Part shown: in pieces, positions 6,671 through 13,242 of the stretch
How positions within the stretch are numbered: the stretch's first letter is position 1
Layout: the number at the start of each line of letters is the position of its first letter
DNA from: Lentisphaeria bacterium UBA1724
GTDB lineage: Bacteria > Verrucomicrobiota > Lentisphaeria > Oligosphaerales > Oligosphaeraceae
Direction of reading: 5' to 3'
DNA: 14,180 nt
Assembly (NCBI GenBank): GCA_002315885.1
Contig: DCIO01000129.1
Span: 1-14,180 of the forward strand
The notes under the pieces: model-generated
The model's input: only the letters and a program-made list of their open reading frames with translations
What the model was told of the DNA's origin: nothing
Databases searched by the model: none
Position numbers and translations under genes: made by a program

Positions 6671-7993
6671 ATGAGAAAGATCTACCACCGCATCATCCAA
6701 ATCAGCGGAAACGTCATCACCCTCGAGGCAGATAACGTTGCCAATGGCGAATTGGCGGAAGTCCGCAGCGGCGACCTCAGCTCACTGGCACAGGTCATTC
6801 GACTCAACGGCTCCCGGGTCTCGCTGCAGGTCTTCGCTGGCGCACGAGGCATCTCCACCGACTCCGAAGTCCGTTTCCTGGGGCGCCAGATGCAGGTCGC
6901 CGCTACCACCGATCTGCTGGGGCGTATCTTCACCGGCAACGGCGCACCACGTGATGGCGGCCCCGCATTGACCGACAACATGGTGGAAATCGGCGGACCG
7001 TCCGTCAATCCCGCCTGCCGTATCATCCCCCGTAAGATGATCCGTACGGGTATTCCCATGATTGACATCTTCAATACCCTGGTGGAGAGCCAGAAGCTGC
7101 CCATCTTCTCCATTCCCGGCGAGCCCTACAACCAGCTGCTGGCACGTATCGCCATGCAGGCTGAGGTGGATGTCATCGTCCTGGGCGGCATGGGACTGAA
7201 ATACGACGACTACCTCTCCTTCAAGAATGCCCTGGACGAGCAGGGGGCACTGGCACGTGCGGTGATGTTTGTCCACACCGCCGCCGATCCCACCGTGGAA
7301 TGCACCCTGGTCCCCGATATGGCGCTGGCCACTGCGGAGTATTTCGCGGTCCAGGAACACAAGCGGGTGCTCTGCCTCTTGACGGACATGACCAATTTTG
7401 CGGACTCCCTCAAGGAGATCGCCATCACCATGGAACAGATTCCCTCCAACCGCGGCTACCCCGGCGACCTCTACAGCCAGCTGGCATCCCGCTACGAGAA
7501 GGCGGTCCAGTTCAAGGGTGAAAATGGCGGTTCCATCACCATCCTGGCGGTGACTACCATGCCCGGCGATGATGTGACACACCCCGTGCCCGATAACACG
7601 GGATACATCACGGAAGGACAGTTCTATCTCTCCGGCGGTCATATCGAGCCCTTCGGCTCACTCTCACGCCTGAAGCAGAATGTGAATAAGGATACCCGCG
7701 AGGACCACCGCACTCTGATGGATACCATGATCCGACTCTTTGCGCAATACCGCGATACCCTGGAAAAGCAGGCCATGGGCTTCCGTATGTCCGCCTGGGA
7801 TGAGAAACTCCTGAAATACGGCCGACTCTTCGAGGAAGGCATGATGTCCCTGAAGGTCAATATTCCCCTGGAAGCCGCCCTGGACCGTGGCTGGAAGATC
7901 CTGGCGGAGTGCTTCGAACCCGCGGAAACCGGCGTCAAGACCGACCTCATCAAGAAGTTCTGGCCCACTGCCAAACAGGATGATGCGGAATAA
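6671..7993 (+). CDS. atpB: V/A-type ATPase regulatory subunit B
   Basis: 440 residues. The non-catalytic B subunit alternates with A in the hexameric head. It shows the expected degenerate P-loop region (IFSIPGEPYNQLLARIAMQA, about residue 148 onward), the DMTNFADSLKEIAITMEQIP segment and the RGYPGDLYSQLASRYEKA block that marks the B family. AAGGAG at 6657-6662, 8 nt before the ATG, overlaps the stop codon of subunit A, so the two are probably translated in step. The sequence is close in type to the chlamydial and Bacteroidota B subunits. Nothing appears truncated. Confidence 0.97.
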   Translation: MRKIYHRIIQISGNVITLEADNVANGELAEVRSGDLSSLAQVIRLNGSRVSLQVFAGARGISTDSEVRFLGRQMQVAATTDLLGRIFTGNGAPRDGGPALTDNMVEIGGPSVNPACRIIPRKMIRTGIPMIDIFNTLVESQKLPIFSIPGEPYNQLLARIAMQAEVDVIVLGGMGLKYDDYLSFKNALDEQGALARAVMFVHTAADPTVECTLVPDMALATAEYFAVQEHKRVLCLLTDMTNFADSLKEIAITMEQIPSNRGYPGDLYSQLASRYEKAVQFKGENGGSITILAVTTMPGDDVTHPVPDNTGYITEGQFYLSGGHIEPFGSLSRLKQNVNKDTREDHRTLMDTMIRLFAQYRDTLEKQAMGFRMSAWDEKLLKYGRLFEEGMMSLKVNIPLEAALDRGWKILAECFEPAETGVKTDLIKKFWPTAKQDDAE

Positions 7994-8017
7994 CGAATTC
8001 CATTGAGGCGCAGCGAG

Positions 8018-8629
8018 ATGGCGAAAGTCAAACTGACCAAAAATGAACTCAAGCTCCAGCGGGATGCCCTGAAGCGTTTTGAGCGTTATCTTCCCACCTT
8101 GCAGTTGAAGAAACAGCAGCTGCAGTTGGAGGTGCGCCAGGCGCGGGAGAAGCTGGCGGAGTTGGAAGAGCAGGATCGACAGGATGTGCTGGAGCACTCT
8201 GCGGATTTGGCGCTCTTTGCCTCCATGCCCGATTACGGCCTGGAAGCGGAGAAAGTCACCCAGTGGCGTGTGGCCACCAGGAATATCGCGGGCACCGAAG
8301 TCCCCGTGCATGGGGGACTGGAGTGGGAACGCCAGGAGATGGATATCTTCGAGACACCCCTTTGGATTGACGATGCCCTGGAGATGGTGGAGCGCAAAGC
8401 CGAATTCCGCCTGAAACGCCAGCTGATGGCGGAGTTGGTGGCGTGTCTGGAAGACGAGTTGCGGACGGTGACCCAGCGTGTGAACCTCTTCGAGAAGGTG
8501 AAGATACCCGACGCCCAGGAGAACATCCGTCGCATCAACATCTACATTGGCGACCAGCAGACCAACTCTGTTGGGCGCTCCAAGATTGCAAAGGCGAAAT
8601 GCCAAGAAAGGGACGCTGACGCACTATGA
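8018..8629 (+). CDS. atpD: V/A-type ATPase subunit D (central stalk)
   Basis: 203 residues. Subunit D is the rotating coiled-coil shaft that passes torque between the head and the membrane ring. The start KVKLTKNELKLQRDALKRF, followed by LPTLQLKKQQLQLEV, is the signature helix of the family, and a second long helix occupies the C-terminal part. The ATG at 8018 is preceded by GAGG at 8005-8008 (9 nt). A TTG start at 8003 would add five residues and lacks its own site. The last bases overlap subunit I in an ATGA arrangement. Confidence 0.94.
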   Translation: MAKVKLTKNELKLQRDALKRFERYLPTLQLKKQQLQLEVRQAREKLAELEEQDRQDVLEHSADLALFASMPDYGLEAEKVTQWRVATRNIAGTEVPVHGGLEWERQEMDIFETPLWIDDALEMVERKAEFRLKRQLMAELVACLEDELRTVTQRVNLFEKVKIPDAQENIRRINIYIGDQQTNSVGRSKIAKAKCQERDADAL

Positions 8630-10413
8630 TCGAGAGAATGATAAAAACTACGATTGTCTGTCTGGCCGACGACCAGGCGCAGTCGCTCCATTCCCTGCGG
8701 AAGCTGGCCAGTGTGCACGTTCTCCCGCAGGTCACTCCCGAGTCCGGTGAGTTGAGCCGTTGCCAGAATGAGCTCAATGAGCTCAATTCGGTGATGTCAT
8801 TCCTGAATTCTCTGGACCTCAAGGAGTACCAGGCGAGGGGTGCTTCCATGCAAGATGGCGCAGAATGCTGCCGTCAGTGCGTGGAGTTGTTGGAAAAATA
8901 CAACCAGCTCCAGGAGGAATGCGATGGCTATGACCAGGCAATCCGTCAGTTGGAGCCCTGGGGGTATTTCAGCCTGGAGCCCCTCAAGAAATTGGAGGCC
9001 CGTGGCTGGCACTACGCGCTGTTGGTCCGGAACAACACGAAGCAGGCCCGCCTGTGGTTCCAGAATTTGGAAGGCCGTCCCGAAGGCGCTGTGGAATGCG
9101 TTGTCAAGGAGACCAAGGACAAGCTCTACTCGCTGGTGCTCTCGCCATCCCCCTTGGATGAACTGAATTTGCCTGTGGTGCATTTCGCCATGGGCACGGA
9201 TTTGGCGGCTTTGGAAGCGAAACGCAAGGAGATTCTGGACGAGCGCCAGAAGGCCTTCGAGGCTCTCAAGGACCACGCGGTCCTCAATGGGGAGCTCCTC
9301 CAAAACGAGAAGAAGCGCATGGTCTCCGAAATCGCGTTCCTGAAGACTCGGGATGGCATGGGCCATGCGGGTTCGGCGCTCTGCTATCTGCAGGGCTATG
9401 TCCCCCAGGACAAAGTGGAGGAACTCCGCCAGACCGCTCAGCAGAATGGCTGGGCGCTCCGATACGAGGAAGTGACCGAGGACGATTCACAGGTCCCTAC
9501 CAAGCTCCGTCTGCCCAAGCATTTCGAGATGGCCAAGTGCATCCTGGATTTCATCGGCATCCTCCCGGGCTACACCGAAGTGGATATCTCCATCGCGGTG
9601 ATGATTTTCCTCTCCATCTTCTGCGGAATGCTGGTGGGTGACGCGGGATACGGCGCGCTCTTCTGCATCGCCACGGGATGGGGGCTCTGGAAGGCGGTCA
9701 GGACCCGGAACAACGCCCTGAAGCAAGCCATGCAGCTGCTCCTGGGGATGTCCCTCTGCACGCTGATTTGGGGCGGTCTCTCGGGCAACTGGTTCGGTCT
9801 CAGTTGGGGCGGCATCGAGTGGCTCACCAACAACGAGCGTGGGCAGTTCAATGCGCAGCTCTTCTGCTTCTTCCTGGCGGCAATCCATCTCTCCATGGGG
9901 CATCTGTGGAAACTCTCGCTGGTCCAATCCTGGCGGGACCGACTGGGAAATCTGGGCTGGGCGCTCTTCCTGTGGGGAAATTTCTTCACCGTGAAATGCC
10001 TGCTCATCGACTACTCCTTCGAGAATTTCACCATCCCCAAGTATCTGTATCTGGTGGGTGCGGCGCTGATTGTCTCCTGTGGCATCAACTGGAAGAATGT
10101 GGGCGATGTAATCTACTCGCCTTTCACCTTCATCAACAGCATCGGCGATGTGCTCTCCTACATCCGACTCTACGCAGTGGGACTCTCCAGTCTCTTCATC
10201 GCAAAGGCGTTCAATGACATGGCCACCATGATCTGGGCAAACAACAAGCTCCTGGTGCCTGTGGGACTCGTCATCATCCTGGCGGGACACCTGCTCAATG
10301 TCTGCATGGCCCTGATGAGCGTCCTGGTCCACGGCATCCGACTCAATACCCTGGAGTTCTCTGGACATATCGGGGTAGAATGGAGCGGTCGTGCCTACAA
10401 GCCTTTCGAATGA
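8626..10413 (+). CDS. atpI: V/A-type ATPase membrane subunit I (a-subunit homologue)
   Basis: 595 residues. The N-terminal half, to about residue 305, is soluble and coiled-coil rich and forms the stalk anchor. The C-terminal half is a multi-span membrane domain with the family motif GDAGYGALF and the helix LSYIRLYAVGLSSLFIAKAFN. R514 in that helix matches the essential arginine that displaces the ion from the K ring. It starts by a 4-nt ATGA overlap with subunit D. An alternative ATG at 8638 (MIKTTIVCL) would remove four residues and cannot be excluded. The length is within the usual range, slightly short. A 130-bp gap follows before subunit K, the largest in the operon, and it holds two repeats. 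Confidence 0.94.
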   Translation: MIERMIKTTIVCLADDQAQSLHSLRKLASVHVLPQVTPESGELSRCQNELNELNSVMSFLNSLDLKEYQARGASMQDGAECCRQCVELLEKYNQLQEECDGYDQAIRQLEPWGYFSLEPLKKLEARGWHYALLVRNNTKQARLWFQNLEGRPEGAVECVVKETKDKLYSLVLSPSPLDELNLPVVHFAMGTDLAALEAKRKEILDERQKAFEALKDHAVLNGELLQNEKKRMVSEIAFLKTRDGMGHAGSALCYLQGYVPQDKVEELRQTAQQNGWALRYEEVTEDDSQVPTKLRLPKHFEMAKCILDFIGILPGYTEVDISIAVMIFLSIFCGMLVGDAGYGALFCIATGWGLWKAVRTRNNALKQAMQLLLGMSLCTLIWGGLSGNWFGLSWGGIEWLTNNERGQFNAQLFCFFLAAIHLSMGHLWKLSLVQSWRDRLGNLGWALFLWGNFFTVKCLLIDYSFENFTIPKYLYLVGAALIVSCGINWKNVGDVIYSPFTFINSIGDVLSYIRLYAVGLSSLFIAKAFNDMATMIWANNKLLVPVGLVIILAGHLLNVCMALMSVLVHGIRLNTLEFSGHIGVEWSGRAYKPFE

Positions 10414-10427
10414 TCCTTCGGCCTTCT

Positions 10428-10457
10428 TCTTCGGCCTAAAGGCCTCACACAGGACAG
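10428..10457 (-). repeat. 30-bp hairpin repeat, copy C (inverted, covariant)
   Basis: Read on the minus strand, this copy matches the two identical copies at 13133 and 13206 at 27 of 30 positions, including the shared start CTGTCCTGTGTGAG. Two of the three differences are the two partners of one stem pair: the palindrome GCCCTTTAGGGC of the other copies is GGCCTTTAGGCC here. It lies between atpI and atpK in antisense orientation. The short palindromic core lacks a flanking U-run, so it is probably not an intrinsic terminator. A TTCGGCCT direct repeat (10417 and 10430) precedes and overlaps it. Confidence 0.8.
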
Positions 10458-10478
10458 ATGGTCTGGGTGTAGATCGTA

Positions 10479-10505
10479 GTTTCAGCAGTTTCAGTAGTTT
10501 CAGTA
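10479..10505. repeat. 9-bp tandem repeat in the atpI-atpK gap
   Basis: GTTTCAGYA occurs three times in a row, the first with C and the others with T at the variable base. It lies 39 nt before the atpK start codon and just upstream of its ribosome binding site. The period equals that of the tandem units at 1904-1938. Confidence 0.85.
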
Positions 10506-10543
10506 GTCACATAAAGAAATCCCCAGAAAAAGGAGAAAAGACA

Positions 10544-11020
10544 ATGATTGATGCAACAACCGCAAAAGCACTCGTTGGTTTCGGCGCCATTACCGCCTTC
10601 GGCCTCTCCGCCGTCGGTTCCGCCATTGGATGCGGTATGGCTGCCGCAAGTGCCATCGGCAGCTGGAAGCGCTGCTATGTCCAGGGCAAACCCGCGCCTT
10701 TCCAGCTGACCATCTTCTCTGGCGTCGCCATGACCCAGACCATCTATGGACTGATCCTCATGCTTCAGGTCCTCAACATGAATGCGGCACTCTGGCCCGC
10801 GGCACTGGCCGTCGGTATTCTGGGCGGACTGGGCATCGGCATCAGCGCAATCTACCAGGGCCGCGCCGCCGCTGGCGCATGCGATTCCTTCGGCGAAACG
10901 GGGCAGGGCTTCGCCAACAGCCTCATCGCGCTGGGCGTGGTGGAGACTATCGCCATCTTTACCATGGTCTTCGCCATGATGTTCCTCAATAACCTCAACG
11001 CCTCCCTGGCGACTCTCTAA
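10544..11020 (+). CDS. atpK: V/A-type ATPase subunit K (rotor proteolipid), probably Na+-binding
   Basis: 158 residues forming two fused helical hairpins (four membrane helices), the 16-kDa type of rotor-ring subunit. Each carries one ion across the membrane per step. The ion-site glutamate is E134 in helix 4 (VVETIAIF). The first hairpin has T64-Q65 (VAMTQTIYG) where the ancestral duplicate would carry a carboxylate, and Q105 lies in SAIYQGRAAAG. In Enterococcus hirae NtpK, Na+ is held by L61, T64, Q65, Q110 and E139. The equivalents here are V61, T64, Q65, Q105 and E134, so all polar ligands are kept. The ATG at 10544 has AGGAG at 10531-10535 (8 nt). Longer in-frame openings upstream run through repeats and are rejected. 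It is the last gene of the operon, followed by a hairpin. Confidence 0.94.
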   Translation: MIDATTAKALVGFGAITAFGLSAVGSAIGCGMAAASAIGSWKRCYVQGKPAPFQLTIFSGVAMTQTIYGLILMLQVLNMNAALWPAALAVGILGGLGIGISAIYQGRAAAGACDSFGETGQGFANSLIALGVVETIAIFTMVFAMMFLNNLNASLATL

Positions 11021-11040
11021 AAAACAGAAAGCCATCAAAC

Positions 11041-11088
11041 AGGCCGATTTTTCGCTGCGCTCAGGCGTTCCGCGGAAAATCGGCCTTT
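11041..11088 (+). terminator. Hairpin after atpK, likely operon terminator
   Basis: The arms 11041-11055 and 11072-11086 pair over 15 bp with one wobble; the outer 11 bp (AGGCCGATTTT / AAAATCGGCCT) are perfect. The loop is 16 nt. Only TTT overlaps and follows the stem, so termination may be partial or Rho-assisted. The stem starts 20 nt after the atpK stop. Confidence 0.65.
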
Positions 11089-11101
11089 GAATTCACCATT
11101 C

Positions 11102-11122
11102 CGGGACAATGGTATTGCCCCG
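11102..11122. other. Second intergenic hairpin
   Basis: CGGGACAAT (11102-11110) and ATTGCCCCG (11114-11122) pair at 8 of 9 positions around a GGT loop. No T-run follows on either strand. It lies between the operon terminator and the inverted repeat element. The rest of the gap 11021-11230 shows no gene. Confidence 0.5.
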
Positions 11123-11158
11123 CACAGAACCGATAGGCTCTTCTGTCTCTTCGGCGTT

Positions 11159-11227
11159 AAAAAGAGGGGTATGGGGATAACTCCCCATCCTTCATTAAGC
11201 ATTAAGCATTAAGAATTAAGCATTGAA
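11159..11227 (-). repeat. Heptamer-plus-hairpin repeat element, copy 2 (inverted)
   Basis: The reverse complement aligns with 3520-3591 from the first heptamer to the CTCTTTTT end, with about four substitutions and three single-base indels. Five 7-bp units (11193-11227), AAGG and a perfect 7-bp stem ATGGGGA-GTTA-TCCCCAT are present. Relative to copy 1, one base is missing from each stem arm at facing positions, so pairing is kept. The outer edge lies 3 nt before the antiporter start codon. No gene on the minus strand needs a terminator here, which favours a dispersed repeat. Confidence 0.8.
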
Positions 11228-11230
11228 TAT

Positions 11231-12889
11231 ATGTTTCAGGTTTATGACAATTTGACTGCCCTGATGTTGATGGGGGGTGTCCTCATTGTCGGCTGTGTTG
11301 TCTTCAGCAAGCTTTCCTCCCGTTTCAGCATGCCTGGCTTGCTGATGTTCCTGCTGATTGGCATGGGGCTGCACATCCTTAACGAGTTCTTTCAAGGGGA
11401 TGTCGGCGTTACCAACCAGTTGCCTTGGCGTCATGCTAACGTCATTGGCACAGTCGCACTGACCTTCATTCTATTTTCTGGCGGCTTTGATTCTTCCCTT
11501 GACGATATCAAGAAAGTATTTCGTACGGGGACCATCCTCTCCACGGCGGGTGTCCTCCTGACCACGCTCTTTTTAGGCGGCGCCACCTGGTTTCTGACAT
11601 TTGTATGTGGTCGGCCGGTTCCCCTGACGCGGTGCCTGCTCCTTGGCGCAATCGTCTCTTCCACGGATGCCAGCGCGGTCTTCTCCATCCTCCGTTCCAA
11701 GAAAGTCAGCCTCCAGGGGAATTTGAAGCCGCTCCTGGAATATGAGTCGGGTTCCAACGACCCCATGGCTACTTTCCTGACGCTATTCTTCCTGGATTTC
11801 TGCACCGCTCAGCGTGGAAATACGATCGCCGGCGGTGTGTTGCAATACCTGATGATTGTGCCGGATTTCATCTGGAAGATGGGTGTCGGCATCGCGGTGG
11901 GGGTGGCAGTTGCATATCTCGCCGTCTGGCTCTTCAATCATTTACGGCTGGACTACGACGGCCTCTACTACGTCCTGGGGTTGGCCGTAGTTCTCCTGAC
12001 ATATTCTCTGGCGGATGTCTGTCGCGCCAATGGCTTCATGGCGGCCTACGCGGGCGGTGTCTATATGGGCTCCAAGCGCTTTGTCTTCCGAAATAGCATC
12101 TCCCGTTTCATGGACGCCATCGGATGGCTCATGCAAGTGGTGCTCTTTACGCTGCTGGGTTTCATGGCAAATCCCCGAGTCATCGGACAATATTGGTGGT
12201 TCGGTATTCTCCTTGGCATCATCCTGATGTTCTTTGCTCGTCCGCTGGCGACCTTCATTTGCATGATTGGCAGCGGTTATTCCCGAAAAGCGAAAACCCT
12301 GGTGAGCTGGGTGGGACTCCGTGGCGGCGCTCCCATTATGCTGGCGACTTTCCCCATGCTGATTGTGGCCACCGACTACCAGGTCGCCGAAGCCACAGCC
12401 ATCGGCGGCACGAATGTCTTTGAGGTGATGTTCAACCTGGTCTTCTGTCTAGTCCTGCTGTCCGTGGTGGTCCAGAGTTTCACCATCATGCCATTGGCAC
12501 GGCGCCTCGGACTGGATTCCCCCCTGAAGATGGTCCCCACTGCGCCGATTTCCTTCGATCAGGTCTCGTTCCATCAGGGTAAATCCGACAAGAAGGGCGA
12601 GGAACACACCGACGACCTCTCCTACAACGAACCCGCATCCTATACCATCCCAGACCGAAGCGATCTGGATGACAAGCTCATCCGCGAACTGAATCTCCCC
12701 AAGGGCGTCTTCATCGTCATGATTTCCCGTGACGGAAAGTGGCTGGTGCCTCGCGGCGATACGAAATTGTCCTGCGGGGATACGCTGACTATCCTGGCCA
12801 CTCCCGCCAATCAAGTCCGGGCGGAGGAATTCTTCCACAAGCCATATCATGCCCTGACAACGCCACAGGAGAACTCCGAAAATGCGTGA
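11231..12889 (+). CDS. CPA1-family cation/proton antiporter with TrkA-C domain (NhaP2/CvrA-like)
   Basis: A 552-residue inner-membrane antiporter that exchanges K+ or Na+ for H+. About twelve membrane helices span residues 10-420. Conserved CPA1 motifs are SSTDASAVFSILRSK (D146) and EYESGSNDPMATF (N176-D177, the ion-binding pair). A polar linker leads to a C-terminal TrkA-C/RCK-C-like domain (about 485-540; GDTKLSCGDTLTILA), typical of the NhaP2 group and usually a ligand-controlled gate. Residue 1 fits the family N-terminus, but no ribosome binding site precedes the ATG, which sits 3 nt after a repeat array. Whether K+ or Na+ is the substrate cannot be read from the sequence. It follows the ATPase operon in the same direction and overlaps the chorismate mutase gene by 8 nt. 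An exchanger beside a likely Na+-ATPase makes sense for ion homeostasis. Confidence 0.92.
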   Translation: MFQVYDNLTALMLMGGVLIVGCVVFSKLSSRFSMPGLLMFLLIGMGLHILNEFFQGDVGVTNQLPWRHANVIGTVALTFILFSGGFDSSLDDIKKVFRTGTILSTAGVLLTTLFLGGATWFLTFVCGRPVPLTRCLLLGAIVSSTDASAVFSILRSKKVSLQGNLKPLLEYESGSNDPMATFLTLFFLDFCTAQRGNTIAGGVLQYLMIVPDFIWKMGVGIAVGVAVAYLAVWLFNHLRLDYDGLYYVLGLAVVLLTYSLADVCRANGFMAAYAGGVYMGSKRFVFRNSISRFMDAIGWLMQVVLFTLLGFMANPRVIGQYWWFGILLGIILMFFARPLATFICMIGSGYSRKAKTLVSWVGLRGGAPIMLATFPMLIVATDYQVAEATAIGGTNVFEVMFNLVFCLVLLSVVVQSFTIMPLARRLGLDSPLKMVPTAPISFDQVSFHQGKSDKKGEEHTDDLSYNEPASYTIPDRSDLDDKLIRELNLPKGVFIVMISRDGKWLVPRGDTKLSCGDTLTILATPANQVRAEEFFHKPYHALTTPQENSENA

Positions 12890-13145
12890 CTTGCAGGAAA
12901 TCCGTAGCGAAATCGATAGTATTGACCAGCAGTTGGTGGCGCTGTTTCAGCGGCGCATGGCAGTCATGGCGGAGGTGGCGCAGGCAAAGAAGGCCGCGGG
13001 CGTGCCGCTGACTGACCCCCAGCGGGAACAGGCGGTCCTGGAACGCCTGGGAAATCTGGCTCCCGACTGCGCCCAGGAGGTCCAGAAACTCTATTCCCTT
13101 ATCTTCACCCTGGCAAAAGAACGCCAGAAGAACTGTCCTGTGTGA
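12882..13145 (+). CDS. Chorismate mutase, AroQ type, stand-alone
   Basis: An 87-residue all-helical enzyme converting chorismate to prephenate, the branch to phenylalanine and tyrosine. Aligned by eye to the E. coli P-protein mutase domain, R8, R25, K36, D45, R48, E49 and Q82 match its R11, R28, K39, D48, R51, E52 and Q88, so the active site looks intact. No dehydratase or dehydrogenase domain is fused. AGGAG at 12867-12871 is 10 nt before the ATG, which lies inside the antiporter gene (8-nt overlap). The last codons and the stop (TGT CCT GTG TGA) are the beginning of a 30-bp hairpin repeat, so the natural C-terminus may have been altered by repeat insertion. Confidence 0.9.
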   Translation: MRDLQEIRSEIDSIDQQLVALFQRRMAVMAEVAQAKKAAGVPLTDPQREQAVLERLGNLAPDCAQEVQKLYSLIFTLAKERQKNCPV

Positions 13146-13162
13146 GCCCTTTAGGGCGAAGG
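13133..13162 (+). repeat. 30-bp hairpin repeat, copy A (overlaps the chorismate mutase stop)
   Basis: CTGTCCTGTGTGAG is followed by the palindrome GCCCTTTAGGGC and GAAGG. It is identical to copy B, 73 bp downstream. The mutase stop codon at 13143-13145 is within it. Confidence 0.85.
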
Positions 13163-13205
13163 GCCTCCCTGGAAAGCCGAAAACCAGGTTAGCTAGGAAT
13201 CCCTT

Positions 13206-13235
13206 CTGTCCTGTGTGAGCCCTTTAGGGCGAAGG
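13206..13235 (+). repeat. 30-bp hairpin repeat, copy B
   Basis: Identical over 30 bp to copy A and ending 7 nt before the stop of the converging minus-strand gene. The palindrome at 13219-13230 has no T-run on either side, so a bidirectional intrinsic terminator is doubtful. The 43 bp between the copies include a CCTGG/CCAGG inverted repeat and no gene. Confidence 0.85.
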
Positions 13236-13242
13236 AAAAGCA

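Noticed and set aside
9487..10368. Minus-strand open frame opposite atpI
   Set aside because: Composition (many Asp, Glu, His, Gln) is the mirror of hydrophobic membrane-helix codons; it is a shadow.
13219..13230. Bidirectional intrinsic terminator between converging genes
   Set aside because: The palindrome is short and has no T-run on either strand; the same sequence occurs elsewhere as a repeat.
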